NCBI GenBank assembly: GCA_002842855.1
Contig: PHEE01000010.1
Span: 1-64,000 of the forward strand
Length of the DNA: 64,000 bases
Direction: 5' to 3'
DNA from: Alphaproteobacteria bacterium HGW-Alphaproteobacteria-4
GTDB taxonomy: Bacteria > Pseudomonadota > Alphaproteobacteria > Rhodobacterales > Rhodobacteraceae
Under the pieces are notes generated by a model that saw nothing but the letters and a program-made list of their open reading frames with translations, was not told the DNA's origin and ran no database searches. The translations under genes and the position numbers were made by a program. Positions 44,388 to 54,220 of this stretch are shown here, piece by piece (position 1 is the first letter of the stretch; every line of letters begins with the position of its first letter).

Positions 44388-45404
44388 TCAGCCCGGGGCC
44401 CGCGCCTCAGCCGCGACCGTCGCCGGGCCGGGAAAATGGCACGCCACCAGATGGTCACCCGCTGCGGGTTGCGGTGCCAGCTCGGCGCAGATGGCTTGCG
44501 CGCGCGCACAGCGGGTGCGGAACACGCAACCCGAAGGCGGCGCCAGCGGCGAGGGCAGATCACCCGCCAGCGGAATCACAACCTTGCCACGCTCGCGCAC
44601 CGGATCCGGGATCGGCACCGCAGACAACAGCGCCTGCGTATAGGGGTGCTGTGGCGCGGCGTAGAGCGCGCGCCCTGCGGCCATTTCCATCATCCGGCCA
44701 AGGTAGAGCACCATCACCCGGTTCGAGATATGTTTTACCACGCTCAGATCATGCGCGATGAAGATCAGCGTCAGGCCAAGGTCGCGCTGCAATTCCATCA
44801 GCAGGTTGATGACCTGCGCCTGAATCGAGACATCGAGTGCCGAAACCGGCTCATCGCAGATCACCAGTTTCGGACCCACCACCAGCGCGCGGGCAATGCC
44901 GATTCGCTGGCACTGGCCGCCCGAAAATTCATGTGGATAGCGGTTGATCTGGTTGGGCAGCAGGCCGACGCGGTCCATCAACGCCTTCACGCGCAGCTTT
45001 ACCTCATCGGCGCCCAGTTCGGGGTGGTGCGTGCGCAGGGGCTCGGCGATGATCTCGCCCACCGTCATGCGCGGGTTCAGGCTGGCCAGCGGGTCTTGAA
45101 ACACCATCTGGATGTCGGCGCGGTATTTCAGCATCGCATGGCGGCTGAGCGACAAGAGGTCGGTCTTGCCCTGCCAGATCGCCTGGCCGGTGGCGGGCAC
45201 CATCTGGATCAGCGCGCGCGCAAGCGTGGATTTGCCGCAGCCGGATTCGCCAACGATGCCCAGCACCTCGCCCTCGGCCAGATCGAAGCTGACGCCATTG
45301 ACCGCGTGCAGTTTGCGCGGCGGGGTCCAGGGCCAGTCGCCTTCGCGGCGCAGCGTGAATGCAACATGCAGATCGCGGACACTCAAAAGCGGGGTGTCGG
45401 TCAT
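44388..45404 (-). CDS. oppF: Peptide ABC transporter ATPase, OppF type
   Basis: This 338-residue ATPase has Walker A GESGCGKST, signature LSGGQCQRIGIARAL (an unusual C in place of R in the QRQR run), Walker B KLVICDEPVSALDVS and the Opp-type C-terminal cysteine motif CVFRTRCARAQAIC, which can hold an Fe-S cluster. ATG 45404 overlaps the OppD stop as ATGA. Last gene of the opp operon. Confidence 0.93.
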   Translation of the reverse strand: MTDTPLLSVRDLHVAFTLRREGDWPWTPPRKLHAVNGVSFDLAEGEVLGIVGESGCGKSTLARALIQMVPATGQAIWQGKTDLLSLSRHAMLKYRADIQMVFQDPLASLNPRMTVGEIIAEPLRTHHPELGADEVKLRVKALMDRVGLLPNQINRYPHEFSGGQCQRIGIARALVVGPKLVICDEPVSALDVSIQAQVINLLMELQRDLGLTLIFIAHDLSVVKHISNRVMVLYLGRMMEMAAGRALYAAPQHPYTQALLSAVPIPDPVRERGKVVIPLAGDLPSPLAPPSGCVFRTRCARAQAICAELAPQPAAGDHLVACHFPGPATVAAEARAPG

Positions 45405-46369
45405 GCCAGTTCCTCCAGACTGCGGTTGCAGGCGCGCCAGCGGTCCGGTGCGAATTCGGTCAGCGGCGCCAACGCCTGCACGCAATCATCCCCCGCGTAT
45501 TCACAGCGCGGCGCAAAGGGGCAGCCCTGTTGCGCGCGTGTCATGTTGGGCGGACTGCCGGGGATGCTGTCAAGCGCGCCGCCCTCATGGTCCACCCGCG
45601 GAATCGCGCGCAACAGGCCGCGCGTATAGGGGTGCGTGGGGTCGGCGAATAGCGGATGCACGGGGGCCGCCTCCATCACGCGGCCACCATAAAGCACCAT
45701 CACCCGCTCGCAGAACCCGGCGATCACGCCAAGATCGTGCGTGATGAGAATCGTGGCCATGCCGAATTCGCGCTGCAATTCGACCAAGAGCTGCATGATC
45801 TGCGCCTGCACCGTCACATCAAGCGCGGTGGTCGGCTCATCGGCAATCAGAATGTCGGGGTTGCACAGAAGCGACATCGCGATCATCACCCGCTGCCGCA
45901 TGCCACCAGAAAACTCGTGCGGGTACAGGCTGATGCGGCCCTTCGCATCGGGAATTTTTACCGCATCAAGCATGCGCAGGCTGTTGGCCAGCGCCTCGCG
46001 CTTACCCATGCCCTTGTGGTGGATCAGCACCTCGGCCATCTGGTCGCTCACCCGCATGTAGGGATTGAGCGAGGTCATCGGGTCTTGAAACACCATGGCA
46101 ATATGGTTGGCGCGGATCGGGTTGATGACGGCGGGCGGCGCATTGAGGATTTCGCGCCCGTCATAGCGCACCGAACCGCGCGCGCGCCCGTTTTGCGCCA
46201 GAAGGCCCATGATCGCGAACGCCAACTGGCTTTTTCCCGAACCGCTTTCGCCCACGATGCCAAGGGTCTCGCCGCGCTCCAGCGTCAGGTTGACACCGTT
46301 GACCGCGTTCACGGTGCCGTCGTTGGTGGCAAACGAAACACCAAGGTCTTTCACTTCCAGCAAGGCCAT
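45401..46369 (-). CDS. oppD: Peptide ABC transporter ATPase, OppD type
   Basis: This 322-residue ATPase has Walker A GESGSGKSQLAF, signature FSGGMRQRVMIAM, Walker B ILIADEPTTALDVT and a C-terminal cysteine motif GCPFAPRCEYAGDDC. Start ATG 46369 lies 1 bp after the OppC stop. It forms the ATPase heterodimer with OppF. Confidence 0.93.
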   Translation of the reverse strand: MALLEVKDLGVSFATNDGTVNAVNGVNLTLERGETLGIVGESGSGKSQLAFAIMGLLAQNGRARGSVRYDGREILNAPPAVINPIRANHIAMVFQDPMTSLNPYMRVSDQMAEVLIHHKGMGKREALANSLRMLDAVKIPDAKGRISLYPHEFSGGMRQRVMIAMSLLCNPDILIADEPTTALDVTVQAQIMQLLVELQREFGMATILITHDLGVIAGFCERVMVLYGGRVMEAAPVHPLFADPTHPYTRGLLRAIPRVDHEGGALDSIPGSPPNMTRAQQGCPFAPRCEYAGDDCVQALAPLTEFAPDRWRACNRSLEELA

Positions 46370-46370
46370 G

Positions 46371-47297
46371 TCAGCGGTCCTTCGGGTCAAGCGCATCGCG
46401 CAGGCCATCGCCGACGAAGAAGAAGGCAAACAGCGTGATAATGAAGAAGAAAAGCGGAAAGGCCAGCTGCCAGAGGGTGCCATAGTTGATGGTGCGCGAG
46501 CCTTCGGATATCAGCGCGCCCCAGCTGGTCAGCGGCTCCTGCACGCCCAGCCCGAGAAAGCTGATGAAACTTTCGGTCAAGATCATCAGCGGCACCAGCA
46601 GCGTGGCATAGACCGCAACCACCCCCAGAAGGTTCGGCACGATGTGGCGGCGGATGATCGTCAGCCGCGAAACCCCGGTGGCCTCGGCCGCCTCGATGAA
46701 TTCCTTGTGCTTGAGGCTCAGCGTCTGGCCGCGCACGATCCGGCTCATGTCAAGCCAGCTTATCAGCCCTATGCCCATGAACAGCATGATGATCGAGCGG
46801 CCAAACACCACCAAGAGCAGAATCAGCACGAACATGTAGGGAATCGCCATCAGAATATCGACAGTGCGCATCATCACGTTGTCGGTGCGCCCGCCGACAT
46901 AGCCCGCGAAAGCGCCGTAGAAGGTGCCCACCAGCACCGCAATGGCGCTGCCGACAATTCCCACGGCAAGGCTGATCTGGGTGCCCTGCACGGTGCGCGC
47001 GAACAGATCGCGGCCAAGGTCATCGGTGCCGAAATAATGGCCGTTGGAAAGTGATGGCCCGCCTTTTTCGGCGATCTGCCCCATGATCGAGAAATCAAGC
47101 GTTTCGTTGGAATACCGCGCGATCGAACTGCCAAATACCGCAAAGGCCAGCACGAGCAAAAGCACGATCAGCCCGCCCACCGCCGCCTTGTTCTTGAAGA
47201 ACCGCTTGCGCGCATCAGCCCATAGCGAGCGGCCCTTGACCTCGTCACCCGCCAGCCGGTCGGCAAGGCTTTTCATCTTGGTGTTTTCGATGAGCAT
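46371..47297 (-). CDS. oppC: Peptide ABC transporter permease, OppC type
   Basis: This 308-residue permease has an N-terminal OppC_N segment (LWADARKRFFKNKAAVGGLI), six membrane segments and the EAA loop IEAAEATGVSRLTIIRRHIV. The periplasmic GTDDLGRDLFARTVQGTQIS motif is typical of OppC/DppC. It lies 3 bp downstream of oppB. Confidence 0.94.
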   Translation of the reverse strand: MLIENTKMKSLADRLAGDEVKGRSLWADARKRFFKNKAAVGGLIVLLLVLAFAVFGSSIARYSNETLDFSIMGQIAEKGGPSLSNGHYFGTDDLGRDLFARTVQGTQISLAVGIVGSAIAVLVGTFYGAFAGYVGGRTDNVMMRTVDILMAIPYMFVLILLLVVFGRSIIMLFMGIGLISWLDMSRIVRGQTLSLKHKEFIEAAEATGVSRLTIIRRHIVPNLLGVVAVYATLLVPLMILTESFISFLGLGVQEPLTSWGALISEGSRTINYGTLWQLAFPLFFFIITLFAFFFVGDGLRDALDPKDR

Positions 47298-47300
47298 GAT

Positions 47301-48224
47301 CTAGTACCGGATCTTTGGGTCGATCCAGGCGTAAAGGATATCGACCAGAAGGTTGAAGAGAACCGTGAGCGTGCCGACCAGAATCGTCACCCCCATCATC
47401 ACCGCATAGTCGCGGTTGAGCGCGCTATCGACGAACGCCTTGCCGATGCCGCCGGTGGAAAAATACATGTCCACCACCACCGAACCGGTGATCATCGTCA
47501 CGAACGCCGGGCCGAGGTAGGAAACCACCGGTAGCATCGCCGGCTTGAGCGCGTGGCGAATGATGACCTTGCGCATCGGCAGACCCTTGGCCTTGGCGGT
47601 GCGGATGTGGTTCGAGTTCATCACCTCAAGCATCGAGGAGCGGGTGATCCGTGCGATCGAGGCCATGAACGAGGTTGAAAGCGCCACCACCGGCATGATC
47701 AGATATTGCCATTGACCGCCCTCCCAGCCGCCGCCGGGCAACCAGCCCAGCCAGAGCGTGAAGACCAGCACCAGAATCGGCGCCATCACGAAGTTGGGCA
47801 GCACCTGCGCACCGATCGAAATGCCGACCGCGAGGTAATCGAGCCAGCTGTTGTGCCGGATCGCCGCCGCCACGCCAAGGCCGACCCCCACCACCACCGC
47901 CACCACAAAGGAAATCGCGCCATAGGTCAGCGTGACCGGAAAGCCCTGCGCGATGATCGCGTTGACCGTGCGATCTTTGTAAATGAACGAGGGGCCAAAA
48001 TCGAAATGCGCCACGATACCCCAGACATAGGTCAGCATCTGCCGCCACATCGGCTGATCGAGCCCGTATTTGGCGTTGAGATTGGCCAACACCGCCGGGG
48101 GCAAGCCACGTTCCGACGTGAACGGGCCACCCGGTGCGGCATGCATGAGCAGGAACGAGAACACGATAAGCAGCAGCAGCGTTGGCACGGCAATGGCCAA
48201 CCGCCTGACGATATAGGCGAACAT
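47301..48224 (-). CDS. oppB: Peptide ABC transporter permease, OppB type
   Basis: This 307-residue permease starts FAYIVRRLAIAVPTLLL, the usual first helix, and has the loop IRTAKAKGLPMRKVIIRHAL. I take ATG 48224 rather than 48239 because it gives the family start. A GC-rich hairpin lies between the oppA stop and this gene. Confidence 0.94.
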   Translation of the reverse strand: MFAYIVRRLAIAVPTLLLLIVFSFLLMHAAPGGPFTSERGLPPAVLANLNAKYGLDQPMWRQMLTYVWGIVAHFDFGPSFIYKDRTVNAIIAQGFPVTLTYGAISFVVAVVVGVGLGVAAAIRHNSWLDYLAVGISIGAQVLPNFVMAPILVLVFTLWLGWLPGGGWEGGQWQYLIMPVVALSTSFMASIARITRSSMLEVMNSNHIRTAKAKGLPMRKVIIRHALKPAMLPVVSYLGPAFVTMITGSVVVDMYFSTGGIGKAFVDSALNRDYAVMMGVTILVGTLTVLFNLLVDILYAWIDPKIRY

Positions 48225-48251
48225 GGGTCTGATCCCCAACCGGAAATGGTA

Positions 48252-48278
48252 GGGGGCGCGCGCGGCGCGCGCACCCCC
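48252..48278 (-). terminator. Intercistronic hairpin between oppA and oppB
   Basis: GGGGG (48252-48256) and CCCCC (48274-48278) bracket an almost fully paired GCGCGC stem with one C-A mismatch. It is 12 bp past the oppA stop and has no T-run. It matches the place of the hairpin in the sugar ABC operon and may stabilise the oppA message or cause partial termination. Confidence 0.65.
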
Positions 48279-48290
48279 GGTTAGCCCTGA

Positions 48291-49904
48291 TTACTTGGCG
48301 ACGCGGTAGAGGTCGCGTGCGTACCAGGTCTGCATCACGTTCGCGGTCGGAATGCCTTTGATATCGGCGGCAATCATGTCGACCTTGGCGTAATGGTAGA
48401 TCGGAATCACCGGCATTTCGTCGGCGAGGATCTGCTCGGCAGCGGTGTACATCGGCTGCGGATCAGCTGCGGTTTTCGACTCTTTCATCAACCGATCATA
48501 CTCTTCCGAGTAGAACTTGCCGTTGTTGTGCCCCGAATACGAGGTGAAGAGGTCGAGGTAGGTCGAGGCTTCGTTATAGTCGCCGCACCATGCGTAGCGG
48601 GCCATCTCGAAGTCCTGGTTCTGCATCTTGTCGGTGTGCACCTGCCATTCCATGTTGTTGAGCGTCAGCTCAACCCCCAGCGGTTTCCAGAACTGGGCAA
48701 TGGCGATGGCAATCTTCTTGTGCGCTTCCGAGGTGTTGTAGTTCAGCGTCAGCTTGAGCGGGTTCGCCGGGCTGTAGCCCGCCGCCGTCAGCAGCTCTTT
48801 TGCCTTCGCATCGCGCTCGGCCTGGGTCCAGCCCGCGTATTCGATCTCGGGCATGGTGAAGCCCGCGGTCGCCCAGTGGGTCCAGTTGTAGGCGGGTTTC
48901 TGGCCGCCTTGCAGCACGGCATCCACGATGATGTCGCGGTTGACGCCATACGACAGCGCGCGGCGCACGTTGACATCTTTCAGCGAGGCCGGACCCTTGT
49001 CGGACAGGTTCATCATGTAGATGTAGCTGCACGAATAGGCCGACGAGGTCGCCACATCCGGGTATTCGGCCTTCAGTCGCGGGTATTGCCCGGCGGGTAC
49101 GTTGGTGCGGTCAAGCTCGCCCGCAAGGAACCGCGTCAGCGCCTGGTTTTCGTCGTTGATGGTCAGCGCGGTGACGGTTTCCAGAATGGTGTGGGCGTCA
49201 TCCCAGTAGAGCGGGTTGCGCTTGAGCACCAGCTTTTCGCCGTGGATGTGTTCGGCCAGCGTATAGGCGCCGTTACCGACGATGTTGGCCGGCAAGGTCC
49301 ATTCGTTGCCGAACTTTTCAACCGTCGCCTGATGCACCGGGAAGGTCGAGCCATGCACCGTCATCGCCGGGAAGTAGGGCAAGGGCGCAAGGATCTTCAC
49401 CTCAAAGGTGTGGTCATCGACCGCGCGCACGCCAAGCGTATCGGGCGCGGCGGTGCCTGCGGTGATTTCGGCGGCGTTTACCACCTGCATCAGTTCCATG
49501 TACCAGGCGTATTCCGAGGCAAAGGCCGGGTCGGCAAGGCGGCGCCACGAATAGACGAAATCATTGGCGGTGACCGGGTCGCCGTTTGACCATTTCGCAT
49601 TGTCGCGCAGATGGAACGTGTAGGTCATCTTGTCGTCCGAAAGGTCGTAGCCGGTGGCGACACCGGGCTCCAGTTCGCCGGTGGGGCCTTCGTTGTAGAG
49701 CCCTTCGAACAGCGAACGGATCACGTCCGAACCTTCGACATCGGTGTTGATCTGCGGGTCAAGCGACTTGATCGCGTCCAAGAGCCAGTAGGTGTAGCTC
49801 TGGTTGGCCGACAGCTCTTCGCCCGTTACCGGGTGGGTGGCGGCCCATGCGGGCAGCGCAAGCGTCAGGCTGAGGATGGTCGAGAGCAAGAGTTTCGTCT
49901 TCAT
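48291..49904 (-). CDS. oppA: Peptide ABC transporter substrate-binding protein, OppA type
   Basis: This 537-residue family 5 binding protein has a signal peptide (KLLLSTILSLTLALPAWA) and an OppA-like mature part (DPQINTDVEGSDVIRSLFEG, a peptide-binding region near YKWSNGD-like DNAKWSNGDPVTANDF). It is first in the five-gene opp operon. The length and start favour oligopeptides over dipeptides, but ligand choice is not settled by sequence. Confidence 0.93.
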   Translation of the reverse strand: MKTKLLLSTILSLTLALPAWAATHPVTGEELSANQSYTYWLLDAIKSLDPQINTDVEGSDVIRSLFEGLYNEGPTGELEPGVATGYDLSDDKMTYTFHLRDNAKWSNGDPVTANDFVYSWRRLADPAFASEYAWYMELMQVVNAAEITAGTAAPDTLGVRAVDDHTFEVKILAPLPYFPAMTVHGSTFPVHQATVEKFGNEWTLPANIVGNGAYTLAEHIHGEKLVLKRNPLYWDDAHTILETVTALTINDENQALTRFLAGELDRTNVPAGQYPRLKAEYPDVATSSAYSCSYIYMMNLSDKGPASLKDVNVRRALSYGVNRDIIVDAVLQGGQKPAYNWTHWATAGFTMPEIEYAGWTQAERDAKAKELLTAAGYSPANPLKLTLNYNTSEAHKKIAIAIAQFWKPLGVELTLNNMEWQVHTDKMQNQDFEMARYAWCGDYNEASTYLDLFTSYSGHNNGKFYSEEYDRLMKESKTAADPQPMYTAAEQILADEMPVIPIYHYAKVDMIAADIKGIPTANVMQTWYARDLYRVAK

Positions 49905-50059
49905 GTCTGTCCTCCGTTTTTTTGGGGTTGCCCCCTATCCAGTGTTCCGCGAAGCGCGGAAAGTGCGCGCAGATTAGATACGAGCTTCTGATAGGTCCAT
50001 GGGGGAATTGCTAGCGCCCAAAGTGCCGCAGCGGCAGCCGCGATTTTTCCGGCGCCGGA

Positions 50060-50977
50060 TCAGGTTGCAGCGCCGCAATCGCTGGCCGTTGCGCAGCCGG
50101 GGCCGGGCCCGGTTTCAACCTGCAAGGTGGCGTGGGCTATGGCGAAATGATCGGCCAACGCTTCCGCCAGTTCGGCCAGAAAGCGGTCGCCGGGGTGGCC
50201 TGCGGGCATGCACAGATGCGCGCTCAGCGCGGCGCGGGTGGTTGAAATTGGCCAGATGTGCAGATCATGCACCGCCGCAACCCCGGGCTGGTGGGCCAGA
50301 AAACCGGCCAATGCGGCGTGGTCACGCCCTTCGGGCACCGCATCCATCAGCCCCCGCGTGGCATCCGCCACCAGTTGGGCAGCGGTGACCGCGATCAAAA
50401 GACTCACGGCAATCGCTATTGCGGGGTCCAGCCAGCGTGCGCCGGTGGCCAGCATCAGCCCCGCCCCCAGCACCACCGCCAAAGACACCGCCGCATCGGC
50501 CATCATGTGCAGGTAGGCGCCGCGCGCGTTCAGGTCTGCACGGTGGCGCAGGAACAGGAACGCCGTGCCGGTGTTGACCGCAATCCCCACCGCTGCCACC
50601 GCCGCCACCACCAGCCCCGGCACCTCGGGTGGCGCGGCAAAGCGGCCAAGCGCCTCGCCGATCACCGCGCCGGCGCCGAGCAGAATTGCCACCCCGTTGC
50701 CAAGCGCCGCAAGCAAGGTCGCGCGCCCGTAGCCCCATGTGTAGCGGTGCGAGGCCGCCCGTTTGGCCAGCACCGCGGCACCCCAGGCGATCAGCAGCCC
50801 CGCTACGTCGGTCAGGTTGTGCGCCGCATCCGCCAAGAGCGCGAGCGACCCGGCCCAGAAACCCGCCCCCGCCTCGATCAGCACGAATCCCGCGTTGAGC
50901 ACGACCGCAAGGCGGAACGCCGGTGTCAGGTCGGCCACCTGCGCGGCACCGTGGCTGTGGGCGTGGTCGTGCGGCAT
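50060..50977 (-). CDS. Cation diffusion facilitator transporter, CzcD/ZitB-like
   Basis: This 305-residue CDF exporter begins with a His-rich segment (MPHDHAHSHG), with six membrane helices and the zinc-site motifs LLADAAHNLTDV (HxxxD type) and YLHMMADAAVSL. The C-terminal domain ends with cysteines (GPGCATASDCG). It probably exports zinc, cobalt or cadmium. It differs from the FieF-like protein at 37307 in its His-rich start and H/D metal sites. Confidence 0.92.
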   Translation of the reverse strand: MPHDHAHSHGAAQVADLTPAFRLAVVLNAGFVLIEAGAGFWAGSLALLADAAHNLTDVAGLLIAWGAAVLAKRAASHRYTWGYGRATLLAALGNGVAILLGAGAVIGEALGRFAAPPEVPGLVVAAVAAVGIAVNTGTAFLFLRHRADLNARGAYLHMMADAAVSLAVVLGAGLMLATGARWLDPAIAIAVSLLIAVTAAQLVADATRGLMDAVPEGRDHAALAGFLAHQPGVAAVHDLHIWPISTTRAALSAHLCMPAGHPGDRFLAELAEALADHFAIAHATLQVETGPGPGCATASDCGAAT

Positions 50978-51122
50978 TGCGTCACCTTTGGGTGCGGTGC
51001 CGCCATCACGCCACCCGCGGGCGCCGCTGTAAAGCCCCGGATAGCGATCTGGTGGGTTGAACCTCGCACCAATTTCCTCTTACGTGCCGGGGCGCGCGTC
51101 CGCGCGGGCAGAGGAGACTTGG

Positions 51123-53273
51123 ATGCGGCTTCCCGATCTGGCGCGCTTGCTGCAGGCATGGCAGGCACATCGCCGCGTTGCGGCGGCGGCGCTGGTGCTC
51201 GTTACGCTCGCCGCGGCGATCGGGGCGGCTCGGGTGCACGCCAACGTCGATATGACCGCCCTTTTGCGCGGCAATTCCGACAGCTACACGCAATGGGCGG
51301 CGGTCGAGCGCGCCTTCGCCCCGTTTTCGCGCGACGAGGTCTATGTGGTCAGCGCCGATACCGGCACCCTGGCCGAAGATTCACGCCTGCTTGCACTGGA
51401 AGACCTGCTGATCGATCTGAACCTTACGCCCGGCGTGGCCGCGACGCTCAGCATCTTTTCGATCCCCTCGTCCGATCAACCCGGCCGGGCGTGGCTCAAA
51501 TCCGATGTCTCGCGCGCGCTTTACGCGCAAACACGCCTTGGCAACCTGCGCGCCGAAAATGCCACCGCCGCGCAGATGCTGTCGGCGGACCTCGCGGCAA
51601 CGCTGGTGCTGGTGATGCCGGCATCGGGCCACAGCAACGCCGAGGTCGCGGCCGCCATCGCACCCATGGTGGCAGCGCCGCCGCCGGGACTTTCCTTGCG
51701 CCCGGCCGGGCTGAGCGAAATGCAGCGCACCATCGCCGATGGCCTGATCCGCGATCAGATCTGGCTGACCCCTGTTTCGGTCACAATCTGCCTTGCGATC
51801 ACCTTCTGGCTGTTCGGGTCATGGCGCGCGATGGTGATCTGCGGGCTGCCGCCGCTGATCGGCCTTGCCTGGTTCTTTGGCTGGATCGGCTGGGCCGGAA
51901 TTGCCATGGACCAGTTCATGGCGGTGGTGCCGACAGTGCTGATTGTGCTGTCGTTTTCCGACTGCATCCACCTATATCACGCCTCGGTCGAGGCCCAGAC
52001 CGGGCGCGACGACGACAGGGCCGTGCTGCTGGCACAGGCGCAAACCCTGCCCGCAGCCTTCATGACCAGCCTGACCACAGCGGTGGCGTTTCTCAGCCTG
52101 TTGCTGGTGCAGGCGCCTGCGCTTTCAAACCTGTCGCTGTCGGGCGCGTTCGGCATGGCGTTGACCTTTCTGGCGGTGGCGCTGTCCTTTCCGCTGCTGT
52201 TCCGGGCGGTGGGTGCGCAGCATGGCGCGCTGCGCCGCAGGCTGCCGCACTTTGCACCGGCACTTGGCGTGGCCAAGGCGCTGGCGGTGCGTCCGCGCCG
52301 CGTGGTGGCGCTGACGCTGGGGCTGACCGCGGTGCTTTTGGCAATGGAAACACAACTGACCACCAGTTTCAGCGTGACCGAATACCTGCCGCGCAAAACC
52401 GATGTCGGGCTGACGCTCGATGATCTCAACGCGCTCGGGCTCGCCTCGGACAGCCTGCAGGTGATCGTCACCGATGCCGATGGCGTGGCCGGCATTTCGG
52501 CGGCCGATACCGCGCTGCTGGCCCAGGTCGCGACCGAGATTTACGGCCCCGGCACGCACAATACCGATGCGCTTGCGGCATGGGCCGAAAGCGGGGCGGG
52601 CACGCCGCTTTTGCGCCGCTTCGTTTCCGAAGACCGGCTTTCCTATGCGCTGCCGCTGGCAATGGCGGTGGAAAGCGACGGCAGCGCCAAGCTGATGGCG
52701 GTGCGCGACCGGCTGACGGCGCGGTTTGCCGATATGGGGCTGGCCGAAAAGGTGGCGCTGCGCGGCTACAGCCTTGTGATGATCGAAGAACTGCCGGGGC
52801 TGATCAGCAAGCTTCGGCTCGGGTTCTACCTTTCGATCGCCGCGATCACGGCTCTGATCTGGCTGATGCTCGGCTCGGCGCGGCTGGCGCTGGTATCGGT
52901 GCTGCCCAACGTCATTCCGATTCTATGCGTCGATGCATGGCTCTTTCTCAGCGGCCAGCAGATCACGTTGACCTCGGCAATCGCCACCACGGTGGCGTTC
53001 GGCATTGCGGTAGACAACAGCATCCACCTTCTCAACCGCTTTCGGCTGGCACCGCCCGGCCCGGTAGCGGCGCGGGTGACATTGGCGCTGGCCCATGCAG
53101 CGCCACCGATCATCACCACCACGTTGCTGCTGCTCGGCGGATTCTCGATCGTGCTCTTGTCATCGATGCCATCGGTCGCCACCTTTGGCGTGCTGGTCGG
53201 GCTGGCGCTGCTTCTGGCCATGGTGTCTTCGGTATTCCTGTTGCCGGGACTGATACGATGGAGCCTGAAATGA
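51123..53273 (+). CDS. RND/MMPL-family exporter
   Basis: This 716-residue membrane protein has the duplicated MMPL layout: one membrane helix, a periplasmic loop, then a block of five helices, twice. Conserved pieces are FSDCIHLYHA and TVAFGIAVDNSIHLLNRFRL, the second with the Asp used in proton coupling. GAGGAG precedes ATG 51123. The family exports lipids, hopanoids or other hydrophobic compounds. The secreted protein gene that follows overlaps as ATGA, so the two probably act together. Confidence 0.9.
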   Translation: MRLPDLARLLQAWQAHRRVAAAALVLVTLAAAIGAARVHANVDMTALLRGNSDSYTQWAAVERAFAPFSRDEVYVVSADTGTLAEDSRLLALEDLLIDLNLTPGVAATLSIFSIPSSDQPGRAWLKSDVSRALYAQTRLGNLRAENATAAQMLSADLAATLVLVMPASGHSNAEVAAAIAPMVAAPPPGLSLRPAGLSEMQRTIADGLIRDQIWLTPVSVTICLAITFWLFGSWRAMVICGLPPLIGLAWFFGWIGWAGIAMDQFMAVVPTVLIVLSFSDCIHLYHASVEAQTGRDDDRAVLLAQAQTLPAAFMTSLTTAVAFLSLLLVQAPALSNLSLSGAFGMALTFLAVALSFPLLFRAVGAQHGALRRRLPHFAPALGVAKALAVRPRRVVALTLGLTAVLLAMETQLTTSFSVTEYLPRKTDVGLTLDDLNALGLASDSLQVIVTDADGVAGISAADTALLAQVATEIYGPGTHNTDALAAWAESGAGTPLLRRFVSEDRLSYALPLAMAVESDGSAKLMAVRDRLTARFADMGLAEKVALRGYSLVMIEELPGLISKLRLGFYLSIAAITALIWLMLGSARLALVSVLPNVIPILCVDAWLFLSGQQITLTSAIATTVAFGIAVDNSIHLLNRFRLAPPGPVAARVTLALAHAAPPIITTTLLLLGGFSIVLLSSMPSVATFGVLVGLALLLAMVSSVFLLPGLIRWSLK

Positions 53274-53749
53274 CCCGTTCCCTGCTTGCCCTCGCGTTTG
53301 CCCTTTCCGCCTTCGCCAGCCCCGCGCTGGCGGTAGACGCTCTGCGGCTGGGCGAGTTGCTGGGCGACTGGCAGGGCACGGGAACCGTTGCCAGCGGCAC
53401 CGACGAACCGGGGCGGATCCGCTGCAAGATCACGCTACGCGCCACCGCGCGCGACACCAACGTGGTCGAAGGGCGTTGCGCCACCTCGGAAGGTTCCGAC
53501 GTGTTCGCGCTGGAGCTGTTCGAGGGCGAGGCCGGGGCAGTTAGCGCCGAAAACCGGCTCGGCGAACCGGGCAACCTGCCTGCCGCGCTGGTGGGCACGC
53601 TGGAACCCGGCCTGCTGACGCTGAAGGGCGAGGGCATCGCGGCGCTCGAGTTGCGGCGCATCGGCGACGAACTGGCGCTTTCGATCGTCTCGGGGCAGGC
53701 CGAAAGGCCGGGGCGGATGGATGTGACGCTGGCGCGTGTGGCCCCCTGA
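53270..53749 (+). CDS. Small secreted protein of unknown function coupled to an RND exporter
   Basis: This 159-residue protein has a signal peptide (LLALAFALSAFASPALA) and a mature part rich in beta strands (LGDWQGTGTVAS, RIRCKITLRATARDTNVVEG, LLTLKGEGIAALELRRI). This suggests a small beta-barrel or lipocalin-like fold. Two Cys (CKITL and RCATS) could form a disulfide. ATG 53270 overlaps the exporter stop. It could carry the exporter substrate through the periplasm, which is inference. Confidence 0.75.
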   Translation: MTRSLLALAFALSAFASPALAVDALRLGELLGDWQGTGTVASGTDEPGRIRCKITLRATARDTNVVEGRCATSEGSDVFALELFEGEAGAVSAENRLGEPGNLPAALVGTLEPGLLTLKGEGIAALELRRIGDELALSIVSGQAERPGRMDVTLARVAP

Positions 53750-53759
53750 GCCGCCTGCC

Positions 53760-54122
53760 CTAGCCGATCAGCACCACCAACCACGCCGCACCGCCCGCAA
53801 TGGCGCTCAGCGCCACCGCCGCCGAGGCGCAATCCTTTGCCTTCTTGGCGCGCGGGTCGGTTTCGGTCGACAGATAATCGACCACTTCCTCGATGCCGGT
53901 ATTCATCAGTTCCGCCGCAAGCAGCACAAAGCCAAGCCCGATGATCACCGCGCGCTCTGCTGTCTCAAGATCGAGCACACAGGCCAGCAGCACCGAGATC
54001 GCGTGCACGGCGGTCCACTGGCGCAGCGACTTCTCGCTCGCCCATGCTGCGGCCCAGCCTTGCCACGACCAGACGAAGGTATTGCGGAGCCGCCAAAGCT
54101 CGGCGCGCAGCCACTTTATCAT
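53760..54122 (-). CDS. dgkA: Diacylglycerol kinase
   Basis: This 120-residue integral membrane kinase has three membrane helices. Its catalytic and metal motifs are in ASEKSLRQWTAVH and AAELMNTGIEEVVDYL, and KKAKDCASAAV matches the family. It recycles diacylglycerol from membrane-derived oligosaccharide synthesis to phosphatidic acid. It converges on the small secreted protein gene. Confidence 0.93.
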   Translation of the reverse strand: MIKWLRAELWRLRNTFVWSWQGWAAAWASEKSLRQWTAVHAISVLLACVLDLETAERAVIIGLGFVLLAAELMNTGIEEVVDYLSTETDPRAKKAKDCASAAVALSAIAGGAAWLVVLIG

Positions 54123-54220
54123 TATCGCCCTCCACCCCGATGCCGATGCAATGCCCCGAACCTAAGCCAGCGCCCGCAACCGCGCCAGATGGCACGTCAC
54201 ATTCCGCCGCCGGGCGGATG

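Noticed and set aside
49945-49961. TTCCGCG-AAG-CGCGGAA palindrome upstream of oppA as a terminator of the CDF gene
   Set aside because: The stem is only 7 bp and no T-run follows on the minus strand; could be an operator, but evidence is too thin to call.
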